This document shows positions 48,068-59,650 of a stretch of 64,000 bases of DNA, in pieces. The stretch covers positions 1 through 64,000 of the forward strand of contig JAEQBH010004563.1 in assembly GCA_016808115.1 (NCBI GenBank), in the 5' to 3' direction. Position numbers and translations under genes: made by a program. Under the pieces are notes generated by a model. The model made no database searches and was not told the origin of the DNA. It worked only from the letters and a program-made list of their open reading frames with translations. Numbering within the stretch: the first letter of the stretch is position 1; every line of letters begins with the position of its first letter. The DNA is from Tetrastigma voinierianum. Its lineage: Eukaryota; Streptophyta; Magnoliopsida; Vitales; Vitaceae.

Positions 48068-50002
48068 TGTAAGACCTTACACCCAATTTCTCGGAAAAGG
48101 GCAAAATCGTACTCTTGGTCAAACCCAAAATTTTTTAGATCTTTGATGACGAAACGGATTTCACCATGGAATCGCTCAGAAATTTAGCTACCATCAGCGA
48201 ATTTCAGCCCAATTCAGACGATTTGCATCGCTTTTCGAGGCATCGCGCTCGAAAGGTCAGAAACTCAGACTGATGTGACAAAAGCCACATATAATACGCA
48301 CTCAGTGCCATAAGTGGTATGAGAGAGAAATGATGAAAATGGATGGTCGGCATGCTGCTAAATGTTGAAAAATCCGAGACTTGAAGGTACGTGATGATAG
48401 TTAAATGAGGAAAGATCAAATGTTGCATCGCGGTCGCCTTCCCCAATTTTAAAGAGACCAAAACGTGTCGAGCAGAAATGGAAGATGCAAGAGTCAATTG
48501 TTATGTTTTAGGAGAGAACATCCACTTTCTGGGATTTGTAGGCGCATCCTAATCGTCGAAATTCTTCTGAGCAAGAAGGAAGGTTGCTCTACGCTGCGGA
48601 TTCCTCGGGTTTCAGGAGCTCGACAATCCCTTGAGGTGGTGGGATTTATCCTACTTGGGTTTTACACTTTGTTTAAGTGCTATAAAATGTTTCGGTTGGT
48701 ATGAGGCCTCTTGAACGACTGTTTTTTGATCTCGGCCCCAAAACTCGGGACCGAATTATCAAATTTTCGAGCCATGGAGTGCCTCAATGCTGTTAAGGAT
48801 CGGCTTGTCAGAATTATAAAATTTGTGAAACAAATCTTGTGTTGGTTTGTGTGAGGCCGGAAATGGTCGCGAAATTCGGGTTCACAAAGTGAACCGATGA
48901 TTGGATGAGTGGCCGTGAACAGTGACCCAAGGGTTTCACTGTTCACATGAATAGTGTTCACAAAATAATTTTTGTGAAATAATGTGTTTGGTTGAATAAT
49001 TCAAGTTGAATTGCTCGTGTTTGTTAATTAGCCCATGTGAGCTAATTTTGGTGTAATGAATTGTGAAATTACATGACATGTTTGTGTGATTTAAATTATG
49101 TGAATATATGCATTATTATATATTTACATGTGTTATATAAATTGTATCGAATGGCATCATGCATTCCATATGCACTGGGGCACCCTAGGACGATGGAGTG
49201 AGTGCATGAGGTGATTCTTGAGAGAATGGTTTCGGAGGGTTGACTAAAACAATAATTATCGGAGGGTAGTCCACACTAAAATATCAATCGTCGGAGTCGG
49301 TCCAATTGATGTACATCGGAGGGTAGTCCATATAAAATATCAATCGTCGGAGTCGGACCAATTAATTTATATCGAAGGGTTGTCCATAAATTAAAACAAA
49401 TAACTTTGTTGAAAATAATGGTTCTCATACGTGGCTTAGGCAGGCGCGAGAATGCAAGGAGGACTCGGATACAGAGCGATCGATGCAGACATTCAAGTAG
49501 GATCACGCATTTACTTGAATGTGTATGTTTTCTTCGAGGGATCGTGATATGCACTGGGGTGGAGAGCAAACACTTCTGTGGTGATTCCACTACTGAGTTA
49601 TCAGCTCACCCCATCGAGGGACATTATTTTGCTGCACAGAGCGCATGAGAGACGTCTTTATGTGAGGTCATAGAAGAAAAAGCCGTCATGCTTTGGGTTC
49701 ATGATGTATACATTTATTAGAATGTTTTTCATTTTAATATATGTGTTGTATAAGAGTAAATCATTAACTCTTGAACTATGGTTATAGTTGATATACATAT
49801 TGTGACGGTATTGCCTCAGGGGCCCAAGAGGGCCGTTTTACTCATGTGATTGATGTCAGGGACAAAGAGTATATGTGTTATGTATCCCAGAGCCCTCCGC
49901 ATAAAGGAGTTCATCGATGTGGAGAATGTCGTCACCCGACATCCACGAAAGTGTTTCCGCGGCTGACGGGTAGCTCAACGGACCCCCGGATTTGGGGTGT
50001 CA
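48068..50002 (+). repeat. A4 5' LTR
   Basis: Family A LTR from TGTAAGACC to CCCCCGGATTTGGGGTGTCA. It contains the variant hairpin module at 49250-49400. Confidence 0.85.
49250..49400. repeat. Hairpin module ATATCAAT...ATTGATRT, two units
   Basis: Units of about 65 bases contain ATCGGAGGGTAGTCCA and an inverted pair ATATCAAT/ATTGATGT around CGTCGGAGTCGG. The same two units occur in the A4 3' LTR (56690-56830), and three units in A6 (58530-58740). Confidence 0.75.
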
Positions 50003-50005
50003 TGT

Positions 50006-50020
50006 ATTTGGGTATCGAGC
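50006..50020 (+). other. A4 primer binding site (one-base variants)
   Basis: ATTTGGGTATCGAGCT follows the LTR end by a few bases. It matches TTGGTATCAGAGCT with an inserted G and a lost A and G. Confidence 0.65.
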
Positions 50021-51909
50021 TAGGCACGCCACCTAGGGCTTGAAGGGATTCGGCTTAGGCTACGCTCAGGTAAGAACATCACCATCAGGGTGTGGTTCGG
50101 CGTTATGTAGGTATGAGAGTCACCTAGAAATCAATGACAAAACCAGGACACCGCATTTACTGTTTTAGGTGTTTTGTGTGATTTGATAAATTGGTTGTGT
50201 GAAAATATGCATAACATGAATTATGTGTTATGATTGTTTGTGTGCTTAGTGATTAGCACATAGGAAAAACATTATGTGTTGTGAAATTTTTTAGGAGTTT
50301 TTACAGTGTGTAAAACTGGAAAAGGAAAATAAATGAAATAAATTTTAATCAATTTATTTGGTTTATTGGATGACAAAATAAAATTTTAATAAATTTTAAG
50401 GTTGAACACTAGGTTTAGTGTTGGATCATGAAGTTTTGAGGAGATTTTAGACAAAATGTCCAAATTTAAAATGAAAAAAAAAATGAGATGAAGAAAATAA
50501 TTTTCTAAGGTTTTACAAGTTGTAAAATTGAAGAAAATTGAATAAAATAAATTTTTATAAATTTATTTGAGTATTCTAGAAAATGGAAAAATAGGTATAT
50601 TTTTTTTGTGTATCTTCCAAAGAGTTGGAAGAAATGGAAAAATGTATACTTATGTTTTCGGGTATTTTTCAATAGCATGTGTGAGAAAAAAATATGAGAG
50701 AAAGTTTTTTTTTTTTTTTTTTTTTGGGCATTTTCTAGTAGCTGGAAATAAATGAAAAAAAGAAGATGAAAAACGAAAAAAAAAAAAAAAGAGGTGCGGA
50801 AAATTGATTTGGGCTACTGCCCAATTGTATTGTGATAGAAAATTTGTATTGCAACCCTAAGTGTGTAGTTGGATGGTTTGTATTGCAATGGGCTGACATT
50901 GTATTGCAATATAGAGCCTTAGTAGATTGGTCACACACTGACACAGGACTGTGGAGGGGTCAAGAAGAGGGTATTGTATTGCAATAGAATGGATCAGAGC
51001 TGTGACTTAAGCTTGGGAGTGCAGTTGGCCAGTTTGTATACTCATGAGTGTATTGCAAGGGCCAGGCTGTTGGAATCAGACAAGCAAGAGAAGGGTTTGA
51101 GTGGCTGGTAAATTGTATTGCAAGACGCCTATTGTATTTGCGGGGTCGATTGTCGAGGTTTGTATCACAATACACCGCAGTTGTATCAGGACAGAGGAAC
51201 CGTCACGAGGGAGTGTATTGTAATACATTGAGTGTATTGTGACTCATAACATTGTTTTTGAGTCAGTGTTCGACAATCAAATGCTCACGAACACTATTCA
51301 CGATATTTTTGAAATTTTTTTTATTTTGAAAAATAAAATAAAATAAAATCAACTAAATGAGACAAAATTTTGGAAAAAATGAAATTAAAATAAAATTTTT
51401 GTTGATAAATATGATTTAGTTATATTGATAAATGGTCTCAGATTGCTTATGAATGCAGGACTTGAAATATACAATCGATTCTCGTGGTATGAACAAGGTC
51501 TCAGGCCATTTACAACTTTTCTTGCAGAGAAATGTAATTAATGTTTCCATGTTTTGATTGATTTTATGTTTCAAATTTATATGGAAGGACATATACACGG
51601 TGATGATGTATATGGAATTCATGATTGCACGATTGTTGCATTGGAAATTATATGCATGGTTTAATTCCGCATAGGAAAAGTGGTGAATGCTATGTTAGAA
51701 CTATGACCTATGGATTCGATACTAAATGAACAAGAAATCTAGAATTTTATCAAATAAATGAATTGGAAGTGGTTGGAATTTAGCGCTACTTAGAAATGAA
51801 CGGCCGGGCTTCATGGTTGTCAAGTCTATTAGTAATTGTCGCGTGTGCATTGCTAGTTAGACTAAAATGAAAAATTAAATGATTCTCATGCTATTGGAAA
51901 TACGTAGGG
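50021..51909 (+). other. A4 leader with TTGTATTGCAATA palindromes
   Basis: No gene. The order matches the A2 leader: ACCTAGAAATCA block, AT-rich stretch (50280-50790), then 50820-51245 with about a dozen copies of the inverted motif TTGTATTGCAATA or half-sites (50828, 50848, 50878, 50904, 50975, 51047, 51114, 51130, 51162, 51213, 51234). 51250-51909 is AT-rich and unremarkable. Confidence 0.7.
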
Positions 51910-52500
51910 ATGGCTAGTCGAGACGAGGACGTAGAGGGCGCCCATAGTGGTATTGGTCGTGCACCACCTAAGATTTACAGCAAGCCTTTGTCAGTCAGAG
52001 GTGGCTACGGTGGTCGCGATAGCGAGTAGGTAGTCAGGGAGGTCCTAGTAACATCCAGAGGATTAGGGCGCATCATCCTCCGACATTCGCAGGTGGAGGA
52101 GATCCGATGGTAAGGCACTATTGTTCATAATAGACGAGAAGGTGTTGTAGGGGCTATGGAGATTACCTCGACACTAATGATTAGACTAGTCTGTTCTTAC
52201 CTAGAGAGGAGGCCCACATATGGTGGAATGGGTATGACCTCAGAGACCTTGAGGAGCCTTCGTAAATGCTCTCCCCAGGATTAGGTGAGAATAGTGGATG
52301 ATATAGTCAGGCCGCGGAGTCGAGACCCTGGGACCCACCATAATGACCCGAGGATCATGGACATGTCAGAGTTCGATGTCATCCGGGATGGATCACGATC
52401 TACTACAAGATCGTTATTGATTGTGAGCTGTGAAAGGTTACGCTACATGCAGATCGCATTGTGGTATTTCAAGGACAAGCATGATATTTACCATACAAGA
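51910..52500 (+). pseudogene. A4 degenerate gag (front part) running into protease
   Basis: ATG at 51910 opens MASRDEDVEGAHSG, homologous to the gag starts at 4426 and 20059. A plant retrotransposon gag pattern follows (MEITS near 52158, EEAHIWWN-like near 52210-52240), broken by shifts. By 52345 it has become protease-like (RIMDMSEFDVI near 52348-52380). The middle and end of gag are therefore missing here; a gag-tail-like piece appears later at 53440. Confidence 0.65.
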
Positions 52501-53420
52501 TAATAGTCCCTGTCGTGACAAGCAATGGATTGGCTAGTAAGCCTTACCCTAGAGGACGAAGAGAGACCAGACTTAGATCTACCTCGAGTAGTGTGCGAAT
52601 ATGTGGATGCTTTTCCAGATGAGCTACTTGGACTACCTCCATAGAGGGTAGTAGACTTCTGGGTGATCGGTGTTACACTCCCCGGGTACTTCACCCATCT
52701 CTATGACTCCAAGATAGATGGCACCAGCCGAGTTGCAGAACTCAAAGTCCAGCCAAGAGTTATCGGATAAGTGCTTCTATTAGACCGAGCACTTCACCAT
52801 GGGGCGCTCCGGTTCTATTTGCGAAAAAGAAGGACAAGACCCTTTGACTGTGCATCGACTATCGATAGTCAACGTGGTTACGATCAAGAATCGTACCCAT
52901 TGCCAAGGATCGATGATCGTTTTGACCAACCGAGGAGCATGAGTCTACTCCAAGATAGACCTTTGCACTGGTTACCATCAACTAAGGGTTAGGGAGACAG
53001 ATATCCCTAAGACAACGTTTAGGACGCGTTATGGGCACCTTGAGTTTACGATGATGCCCTTTGGATTGACGAATGCACCAGCAGCATTCATGGATCTCAT
53101 GCATTGGGTATTCCAACCCTATCTAGATCGCTTTGTCGCGCCTTCAGGATGACATTCAACTACCACACGTGAGTGGGAGCATGAGTATCACTGAGGATCG
53201 CTTATAGTTGTTGAGAGACCATCCGTCGTGACGCCAAGTTCAAAGAAGTGCGAAGTTTTGGCTTACTAAGGTGAAATTCTTGACATGGTTTCAGCACAGG
53301 GCGTGTCAGTTGGACCCGCAGAAAGACGAGGCTGCGGATGAGTCAGAGAGACCGAATGTCACCTCGAGATAATGAAGCCTCGGGATTACCGGGTATTACA
53401 GAGATTCGAGAATGGGTCAA
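52501..53420 (+). pseudogene. A4 degenerate reverse transcriptase
   Basis: Recognisable pieces in order: VVCEYVDAFPDELLGLPP near 52580-52640; MAPAEL near 52721; YPLPRIDDRFDQ near 52895-52930; KTTFRTRYGHLEFTMMPFGL near 53010-53070, then TNAPAAFMDLM to about 53100. The FVDD catalytic box is not seen. The sequence jumps to an RT-connection remnant (QLDPQKDEA) near 53310-53340, so the catalytic core is deleted or unreadable. Confidence 0.7.
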
Positions 53421-53439
53421 GTTGTCCATTCGGGGGTAG

Positions 53440-54600
53440 ATCGTGACGCCTGACTGGGAGGCGACCATGGTCGGGACTCGCCCCGACCATGAGAGGATCG
53501 AGGATGCCCTGAGCACTCGATGCGGTAACAGTAAGCAGCAGGGAGGATCACCTTCTTCTAGTTCTGGGAAGAGGCGTAAGACTTCGCTTCACACCCAGTT
53601 TTACGACTGCACAGATCACGTAGGAGAGACGGGATCGGGCTCTGTGACGTGGATCCTAAGACTTCGGGACAAAGGCAGCCCCGGGGTCACGTGAGAATAG
53701 AGAGATACGGTTCATTCCTCCCCACCCTAGTACGTCAAAGGAACCGCCGCTGGTGTTATACAAGCACTCCCAAAGAAGACAGACAGGTCGAGCGCCGCAG
53801 TGGGTCGGTCAGACAGATCGAGTCGGGCGCAAGAACGGCGTGGTGGACCTTAGGATGGCGGTAGACATATCGGGTTGCTGACGCCGCTTGACATGAATGA
53901 GTCGACAAATTACTCCAAGCTGTCGCATCGACCCAGTCGAAGTTATTACACCACATACCTCGATTCGGGGCTGAGGTTAAGGCCTTTAGAGAAGCCAGTA
54001 TGTATGTTCCCTAAGATGCGGCGAGAGTCGATCCGACAGGGTCAGATTATGAGTGAGAGATCTCCGAGATTCTGCTCTTGGTGGGCCCCGGGATTAGGTG
54101 TCACAGTATGGCATTATTGTGTTCGTGTGCAAGGTAACATCGCGTCGAGTCGGGTGTGGGTGCATGGTACGGTCATTCACCACTCTTGGTGAGTGTGGGT
54201 TAAGTTTGTCTTTAGGACTACGTCCAATGAAGACTCATAGTTCGGCCCGAATGAAGAGTAATAGAGTGTGTCAAGAAAGAAAGGGTCGTTAATCCTCTAA
54301 GGTGAGAATCCCCGGAGTTGGGTGTAAGAGACCGTGAGATATCCCGAATTTATGTGTGAATGCAAGAGGCTCTGTAAGCCAAGAGTTAGCGTTAATCGAG
54401 ATGAAAACACACGGCCGTTATCACGACTTAGAGTCAAGTGATGAGTCGAGAGGACTCGATTTGGATACCCTTTGGGAATTGCATCAAGTGTCACAGACGG
54501 CAAAGTGGTTGCATATCGATGTCATTCATGACATGGACCAGTTGGACGGTCCGGGGGCTGGATTGTCACGATCGCGGACTCGGGAAGGTCGCCGCTTACA
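53440..54600 (+). pseudogene. A4 scrambled segment: gag-tail-like piece and noncoding blocks inside pol
   Basis: An open stretch 53443-53694 contains ERIEDALSTR and QQGGSPSSSSGKRRKT, a serine/basic linker like that found in gag before the zinc knuckle, yet it lies after RT. Blocks at 54180-54260 and 54300-54500 match A2 sequence at 21210-21290 and 21660-21980, where they lie between gag and the 3' LTR. RNase H and the integrase core are absent. The order suggests rearrangement between family members. Confidence 0.5.
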
Positions 54601-55345
54601 CACCAAGCAGGGGTTGTGAGGGTTTTATGTTGTGTGGACTATATAATGTGTGTGTTAGAGGACATGCCGCGAAAGCATGTCCCGGATCATAAGGGTACCG
54701 GGAGTACATTACTTATGGAATTGGCCACAACAATAGTTATCAAAGCAGTATACAAATGGCACCATATGAGGCATTGTACGGGAGGCCATGCGTGTCACCG
54801 TTATGTTGGACCGAGGGAGAGTATTCCATCACGTGTCTCGATTCGATTAAAGACACCTCCCGAAGTGGTAGCTTGATACGACAATGGTTTTCACTACGAA
54901 CCCAGAAGAGTTATGAAGATGTACGACGTCGACCCTTAGAGTTCGAGGTCAGACTCATGTCTTCAAGGTGATGCCTGGCAGGAGTGGTCAGGTTTGCAAG
55001 GCGGAAGTTATCACAGGTTTATTGAGCCTTTCGAGATACTCGAGAGGGCAGCACCATTGCTGCACTTGCCATTTCTTACCGCCTAAAGATGTCGTGTCCA
55101 CGAGGTATTTCACGCTCCATGTCTCGAAGTATTCCGCATCCAAACATGTGGATTCGGGATGATCGAGGTTGACATTGACGGACCTTCGAGGAGGGACCGG
55201 GCAGCATTTTGGATACCGCGATCGTGCTCTGCAAGCAAGACCGTGAGGCTAGTGAGGGTGCTATGGCGGCACTATGGAGTGGAGGAGTCAACGTGGGAAC
55301 GCGAGGACATGATGCGGGCCACCTATCCCTTCTTGTTTAGGGATA
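54601..55345 (+). pseudogene. A4 integrase C-terminus and chromodomain-like end
   Basis: Pieces: YQSSIQMAPYEALYGRPC-type box near 54740-54795, QKSYEDVRRRPLEFE near 54905-54945, then VLWRHYGVEESTWEREDM near 55255-55315 and YPFLFRDKG to about 55348. These match integrase C-terminal and group-II-like chromodomain ends of plant chromoviruses; the lineage is an inference. Frame changes occur between pieces. Confidence 0.7.
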
Positions 55346-55454
55346 AAGGTACGTGGTTAAATCGTTCAACATTTAAATGACGAGTTTACATGCATGGTAT
55401 AGTGCACGTTGCATATGCAAGTGAGTGATTGTGATTGTCTAGAATTTCGGGATG

Positions 55455-55478
55455 AAATTCTTTTTAAGGAGGGGAGAA
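55455..55478 (+). other. A4 polypurine tract
   Basis: AAATTCTTTTTAAGGAGGGG then AGAA directly before the LTR, whose first bases read TATAAGACCC instead of TGTAAGACCC. Confidence 0.75.
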
Positions 55479-57306
55479 TATAAGACCCGAGAAAATTCCA
55501 AATTATGGAAAAAGGGCAAAATCATAATTTTGGTCAAAACCCGAAATTTTTTTAGAACTCGGATGACGAAACGGATTTCACCGTTGGAATCGTCTTGTGA
55601 AATCTAGCTACCACGTCGAATTTCGTCGAATTCCGAGACAGTCGGGATTTGCATATTTTTCGAGACATCGCGTTCGAGTGCCGTAAAACAGTATTCGATG
55701 TGACAAAAGCCACATATAACACGTACTCATGTGCCATAAGTGGTATGAGTAGATAAATGATGAAAATGGATGGCCGAGATAGTGCCAAATGTCGAAAATC
55801 AGAGACTTGAAGGCATGGGATGGATAGTTAAATGAGGAAAAAGACGAAATAGTGCATCGTGTTGTCTTCCCCAATTTTAAAGAGACCAAAACGTGCTGGA
55901 GCAGAAATGGAAGATGCAGTAGCCGAATTGTTGGTGTTTTAGTGAGAGAACATCCCACTTCTCTCTAGATTTGTAGGCGATCCGACCGTCGAAATTTTTC
56001 GGAGCAAGAAGGAAGGTTGCTCTACGCGTGGACTCCGGTTTTGAGGAGTTTCGACAAACTCCGTGAGGTAGGGGATTTATCCTACTTGGGTTTTACACTT
56101 TGTTTAAGTGCTATATAATGTTTCTAAGTTAGTACGCAGGCCTAAACGAAATGGCTGGATCGGGTCTCAAAACTGGGACCGAATTATTGAAATTTTTGGG
56201 AGTCATGGAGCAGCCCGTAAATGTGTTATGGGCTGTTTAAGAGTTAATTATAAAATTTGTGAAACAAATCTTGTGTTGGTTTGTGTGAGTATCGAATGGT
56301 CGTTAAATTCAGTTCACAAAGTGAACCGATGATTGATGATACGTGAAATGTTGACCCATGGGTTTCAATCGTTCATGAATAGTGTTCACAAAATACCTTT
56401 TGTGAAATAATGTGTTTGGTTGAATAATTCAAGCAATTGTTTCGTGTTTGATAATTAGCCCAAGTGAGCTAATTTTTGGTGTAATGAATTGTGAAATTAC
56501 ATGACATGTTTGTGTGATTTAAATTATGTGAATATATGCATTATTATATATTTACATGTGTTATATAAATTGTATTGGAATTGGCATCATGCATTCCATA
56601 TGCACTGGGGCACCCTAGAACTATAGGAGTGAGGTACGAGGTGATTCTTGAGAGAATGGTTTCTGAGGGTCGATCAAAACAATAATTATCGGAGGGTAGT
56701 CCACACTAAAATATCAATCGTCGGAGTCGGCCCAATTGATATACATCGGAGGGTAGTCCATATAAAATATCAATCGTCAGAGTCGGACCAATTGATTTAT
56801 ATCAGAGGGTTGTCCACAAATTAAAACAAATAACTTTGTTGAAAATAATGGTTCTCATACGTGGCTTAGGCAAGTGTGAGGGAGTCAGTGAGGACTCGGG
56901 ATATGAGTTGATCATGTAGACATTCAAGTAAGATCACGCATTTACTTGAATATATGTTTTCTTTGGAGCATTGCATATGCACTTAGGTGGAGAGTAGCCC
57001 ACTTAGGGTGATTCCACTACTGAGCATTAGCTCACCCTGTCGAGGGATATTATTTTACAAGTACAAAGAGCGTGCGAGGAGACGGCTCATCATAGAGGCC
57101 GCTTTAAAAGAAAGTTGGGTTGTGACTTTGGGTTCATGATGTATACATTTATTAGAATGTTTTTCATTTTAATATATGTGTTGTATAAGAGTAAATCATT
57201 AACTCTTGAACTATGGTTATATAGTTGGATATATATATATTGTGATGAGTATTGGTTTGTGGGCCCAAGAGGCCGTTTTACTCATGTGATTGATGTTGGG
57301 ACAGGT

Positions 57307-59362
57307 TGTAAGACCCGAGAAATTCCACTAGCTGGAAAAATGGCAAAATCGTAATTTTGGTTACAAAATTGTTAATTTCGGTTAAAAACAAATCCGTAAT
57401 TTATTCTCTAGATCTCGGATGACGAAACGGATTTCACCGTTGGAATCGCCTCACAAAATCTAGCTAGCACATAAAATTTCGTCGACCCGAGACAATAATT
57501 TACATCGCTTTTCGAGGCATCAAAGGCCAGTCAGAACGATTTTCGATGCGACGAAAGTCACATATAATGTGTACTCATGTTCCAAGTGGTAAGGAGAGAG
57601 AACATGAAAATGGACGATCGAGATAGAATAATGTCAAAACTGGGAAAAGAAGGATATAAATGTCATTTTTGAAATTCATTAAATGAGAAAAGACAAACTT
57701 TGTAATAGTGTCGTTTTTGTTTTAAACAAAGAGCAAACGGAAAGGGGAGGAGAAATCGGGCAAGGATGCGTAACCGATTTTAGGAGAATTCTCTTAGAGA
57801 GAGAGAAACTTCTCTAAAATATCGCGCGATCCGACTGGTCATAGCCTTCGAGACAAGAAGGAGAACCAGCCTACGTGCAGGCTTCGCGCGGGCACCGGAT
57901 TTAGAGCTCTCAACCCAGAGGTAGGGGCTTTCCCTTACTTGTGTTTTATTCCCGTTTTAAGTACTTTACAAATGTTTGAGTCGAAAGAGGCCGTTAGGAG
58001 CTGTCTGATCGGTCCCAAAACATGGGACCGAATTATTGGAAAATTTTTTAGAAAATTTTAGAGGCCATTTCTATACAAATTCATAGGGGCTGTTCAAGTT
58101 AATTATGTTGATTTATGTATTAAATGGTGCTTTGGTATGTATAGGGCCAGAATGGTCAGAATGCTGGGTTCACTAAGTGAACTGATGATTTTTCGGGAAT
58201 AGTAACCGAGGGTTTCACTATTCCCGAAACAGTGTTCTCAAAAATATTTTTTTTTTTTGAAAATATATGTTGGTCGAGTAATTCAAGTAAATTGCTCGTG
58301 TTTGATCGTTAGCCCAAGTGAGCTAATTTTGATGTGATGAAACGTATAATTACATAACATGATTGTGTGATTTGAATTATGCAGTATATTCACAGTTTAT
58401 ATATTCGCATGTGATTGGGATCAGATTGAATCGCATACATGCATTCCATATGCACCGAACACGAGACTATAGGAGTGAGGTGGCTGAGATGAGTCTAGAG
58501 AAAAACGGTTCGAGGGTTGTCTAAAAACATTAATTATCGGAGGGTAGTCCAAATTAAAATATCAATCGTCGGAGCGGCCCAATTGATATTCATCGGAGGG
58601 TAGTCCACAAACAAATAATATATCAATCGTCGGAGCGGCCCAATTGATATATATACATCGGAGGGTAGTCCACAAACAATTAATATATCAATCGTCAGAG
58701 CGGCCCAATTGATATATATACATCGGAGGGTTGTCCACAAACAAACAAAAATAGAAATTCTCATACGAGGCCTAGGCGAGTGTGAGGGAGTCGGTGAGGA
58801 CTCGGGATCTGAGTTGGTCATGTATATCTGCCAAGCAGTGATGATGCATTTACTTGAATGTGTTTAATTGGAACATTGCACGCACTTAGGTGGTGAGAGT
58901 CCACTTTAGGCGATTCCACTATTGAGCATTAGCTCACTCCCGAGGGATATTATTTTACGTGCACAGGGAGCAGAGGGGACGACTGGCCCTAGACCGAGGA
59001 TTAGAAGAAAAGCTCTAACAGGCTTGATGTATAAGCATGTATTAGAACTTTTTTAAGTTTGTGTATGTATCAGGGAGCAAGAGTAAAAACATGTTAACTC
59101 TTTGTAACTATTGGGTATATAGTTGATTCATAGTTGGCATGTATATTGAGTATATTTTATGGGCCCAAGTGGCCGTTTTAAATCATAAACTGTTATATTG
59201 GACTGTTCGGGACAGGTTCACGCAAGTTCAGATTGGGTAGAGCTCCCGACAGCTGGTGACTCTACCCGATTGGCGGAAAATGCTCGGTCACCCGACACTA
59301 CGAAAGTATTCCAAACAAAGTTGATTCGGTAGTCAACTGACTCTCGGATTTGGGGCGTCACA
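57307..59362 (+). mobile_element. Solo family A LTR A6 inside the A4 3' LTR
   Basis: About 2.06 kb from TGTAAGACCCGAGAAATTCC to GGATTTGGGGCGTCACA without an interior. CAGGT precedes it and CACGGT follows the GTCA end, a target duplication with one extra base. It carries a three-unit hairpin module at 58530-58740 where A4 has two. Confidence 0.8.
58530..58740. repeat. Hairpin module, three units (A6)
   Basis: Three ~63-base units with ATATCAAT at 58558, 58619 and 58684, pairing with ATTGATAT about 20 bases later and separated by CATCGGAGGGTAGTCCACA. Confidence 0.8.
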
Positions 59363-59556
59363 CGGTGTTATGAGCATGTGTTATGTATCCTGCAGCCCGC
59401 ATAACCGAGACTCACCGATTCGTGAGAAATGTCGGGTCACCCGACATCTAGGAGTGTTTTCGCGGGTTGACGGGTAGTCAACGAACCCTCGGGATTTGGG
59501 GTTTCACAGAATTTGGAGCCCCCTTTATAAAGGGTTCCAAAGTGGCATGCATGTTG

Positions 59557-59650
59557 ACACATGGCATGCCAAGTGTCACACACATGGCTTGCCATGTGTC
59601 ACTCACATGGTTTGCCATGTGTCATCCACATGGCTTGCCATGTATCGCCC
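59557..59650. repeat. Four tandem units of ACATGGCTTGCCATGT in LTR D
   Basis: Units of about 27 bases, each an ACATGGCTTGCCATGT inverted repeat followed by GTCACTC-like spacer (near 59557, 59582, 59604 and 59627). Confidence 0.8.

Larger units (their letters stand above)
48068..59508 (+). mobile_element. Family A element A4 with solo LTR A6 nested in its 3' LTR
   Basis: 5' LTR 48068-50002, primer site at ~50008, leader, gag from 51910, pol remnants to 55345, polypurine tract, 3' LTR 55479-57306 plus 59363-59508. Without A6 it is about 9.4 kb, the most complete family A copy here. The two LTRs are very similar over the hairpin module (49250-49440 and 56680-56870), suggesting a fairly recent insertion. 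Flanks CGACC and GAATT do not give a clear target duplication. Confidence 0.85.
55479..59508 (+). repeat. A4 3' LTR, interrupted by solo LTR A6
   Basis: 55479-57306 and 59363-59508 are collinear with 48068-50002. The second piece gives the missing last ~150 bases (CTGCAGCCCGCATAACCGAG through GGGATTTGGGGTTTCACA). Confidence 0.85.

Noticed and set aside
47757..48187. Long open frames on both strands (lysine/glutamate-rich or serine/phenylalanine-rich)
   Set aside because: Produced by the pure pyrimidine run; composition, not coding.
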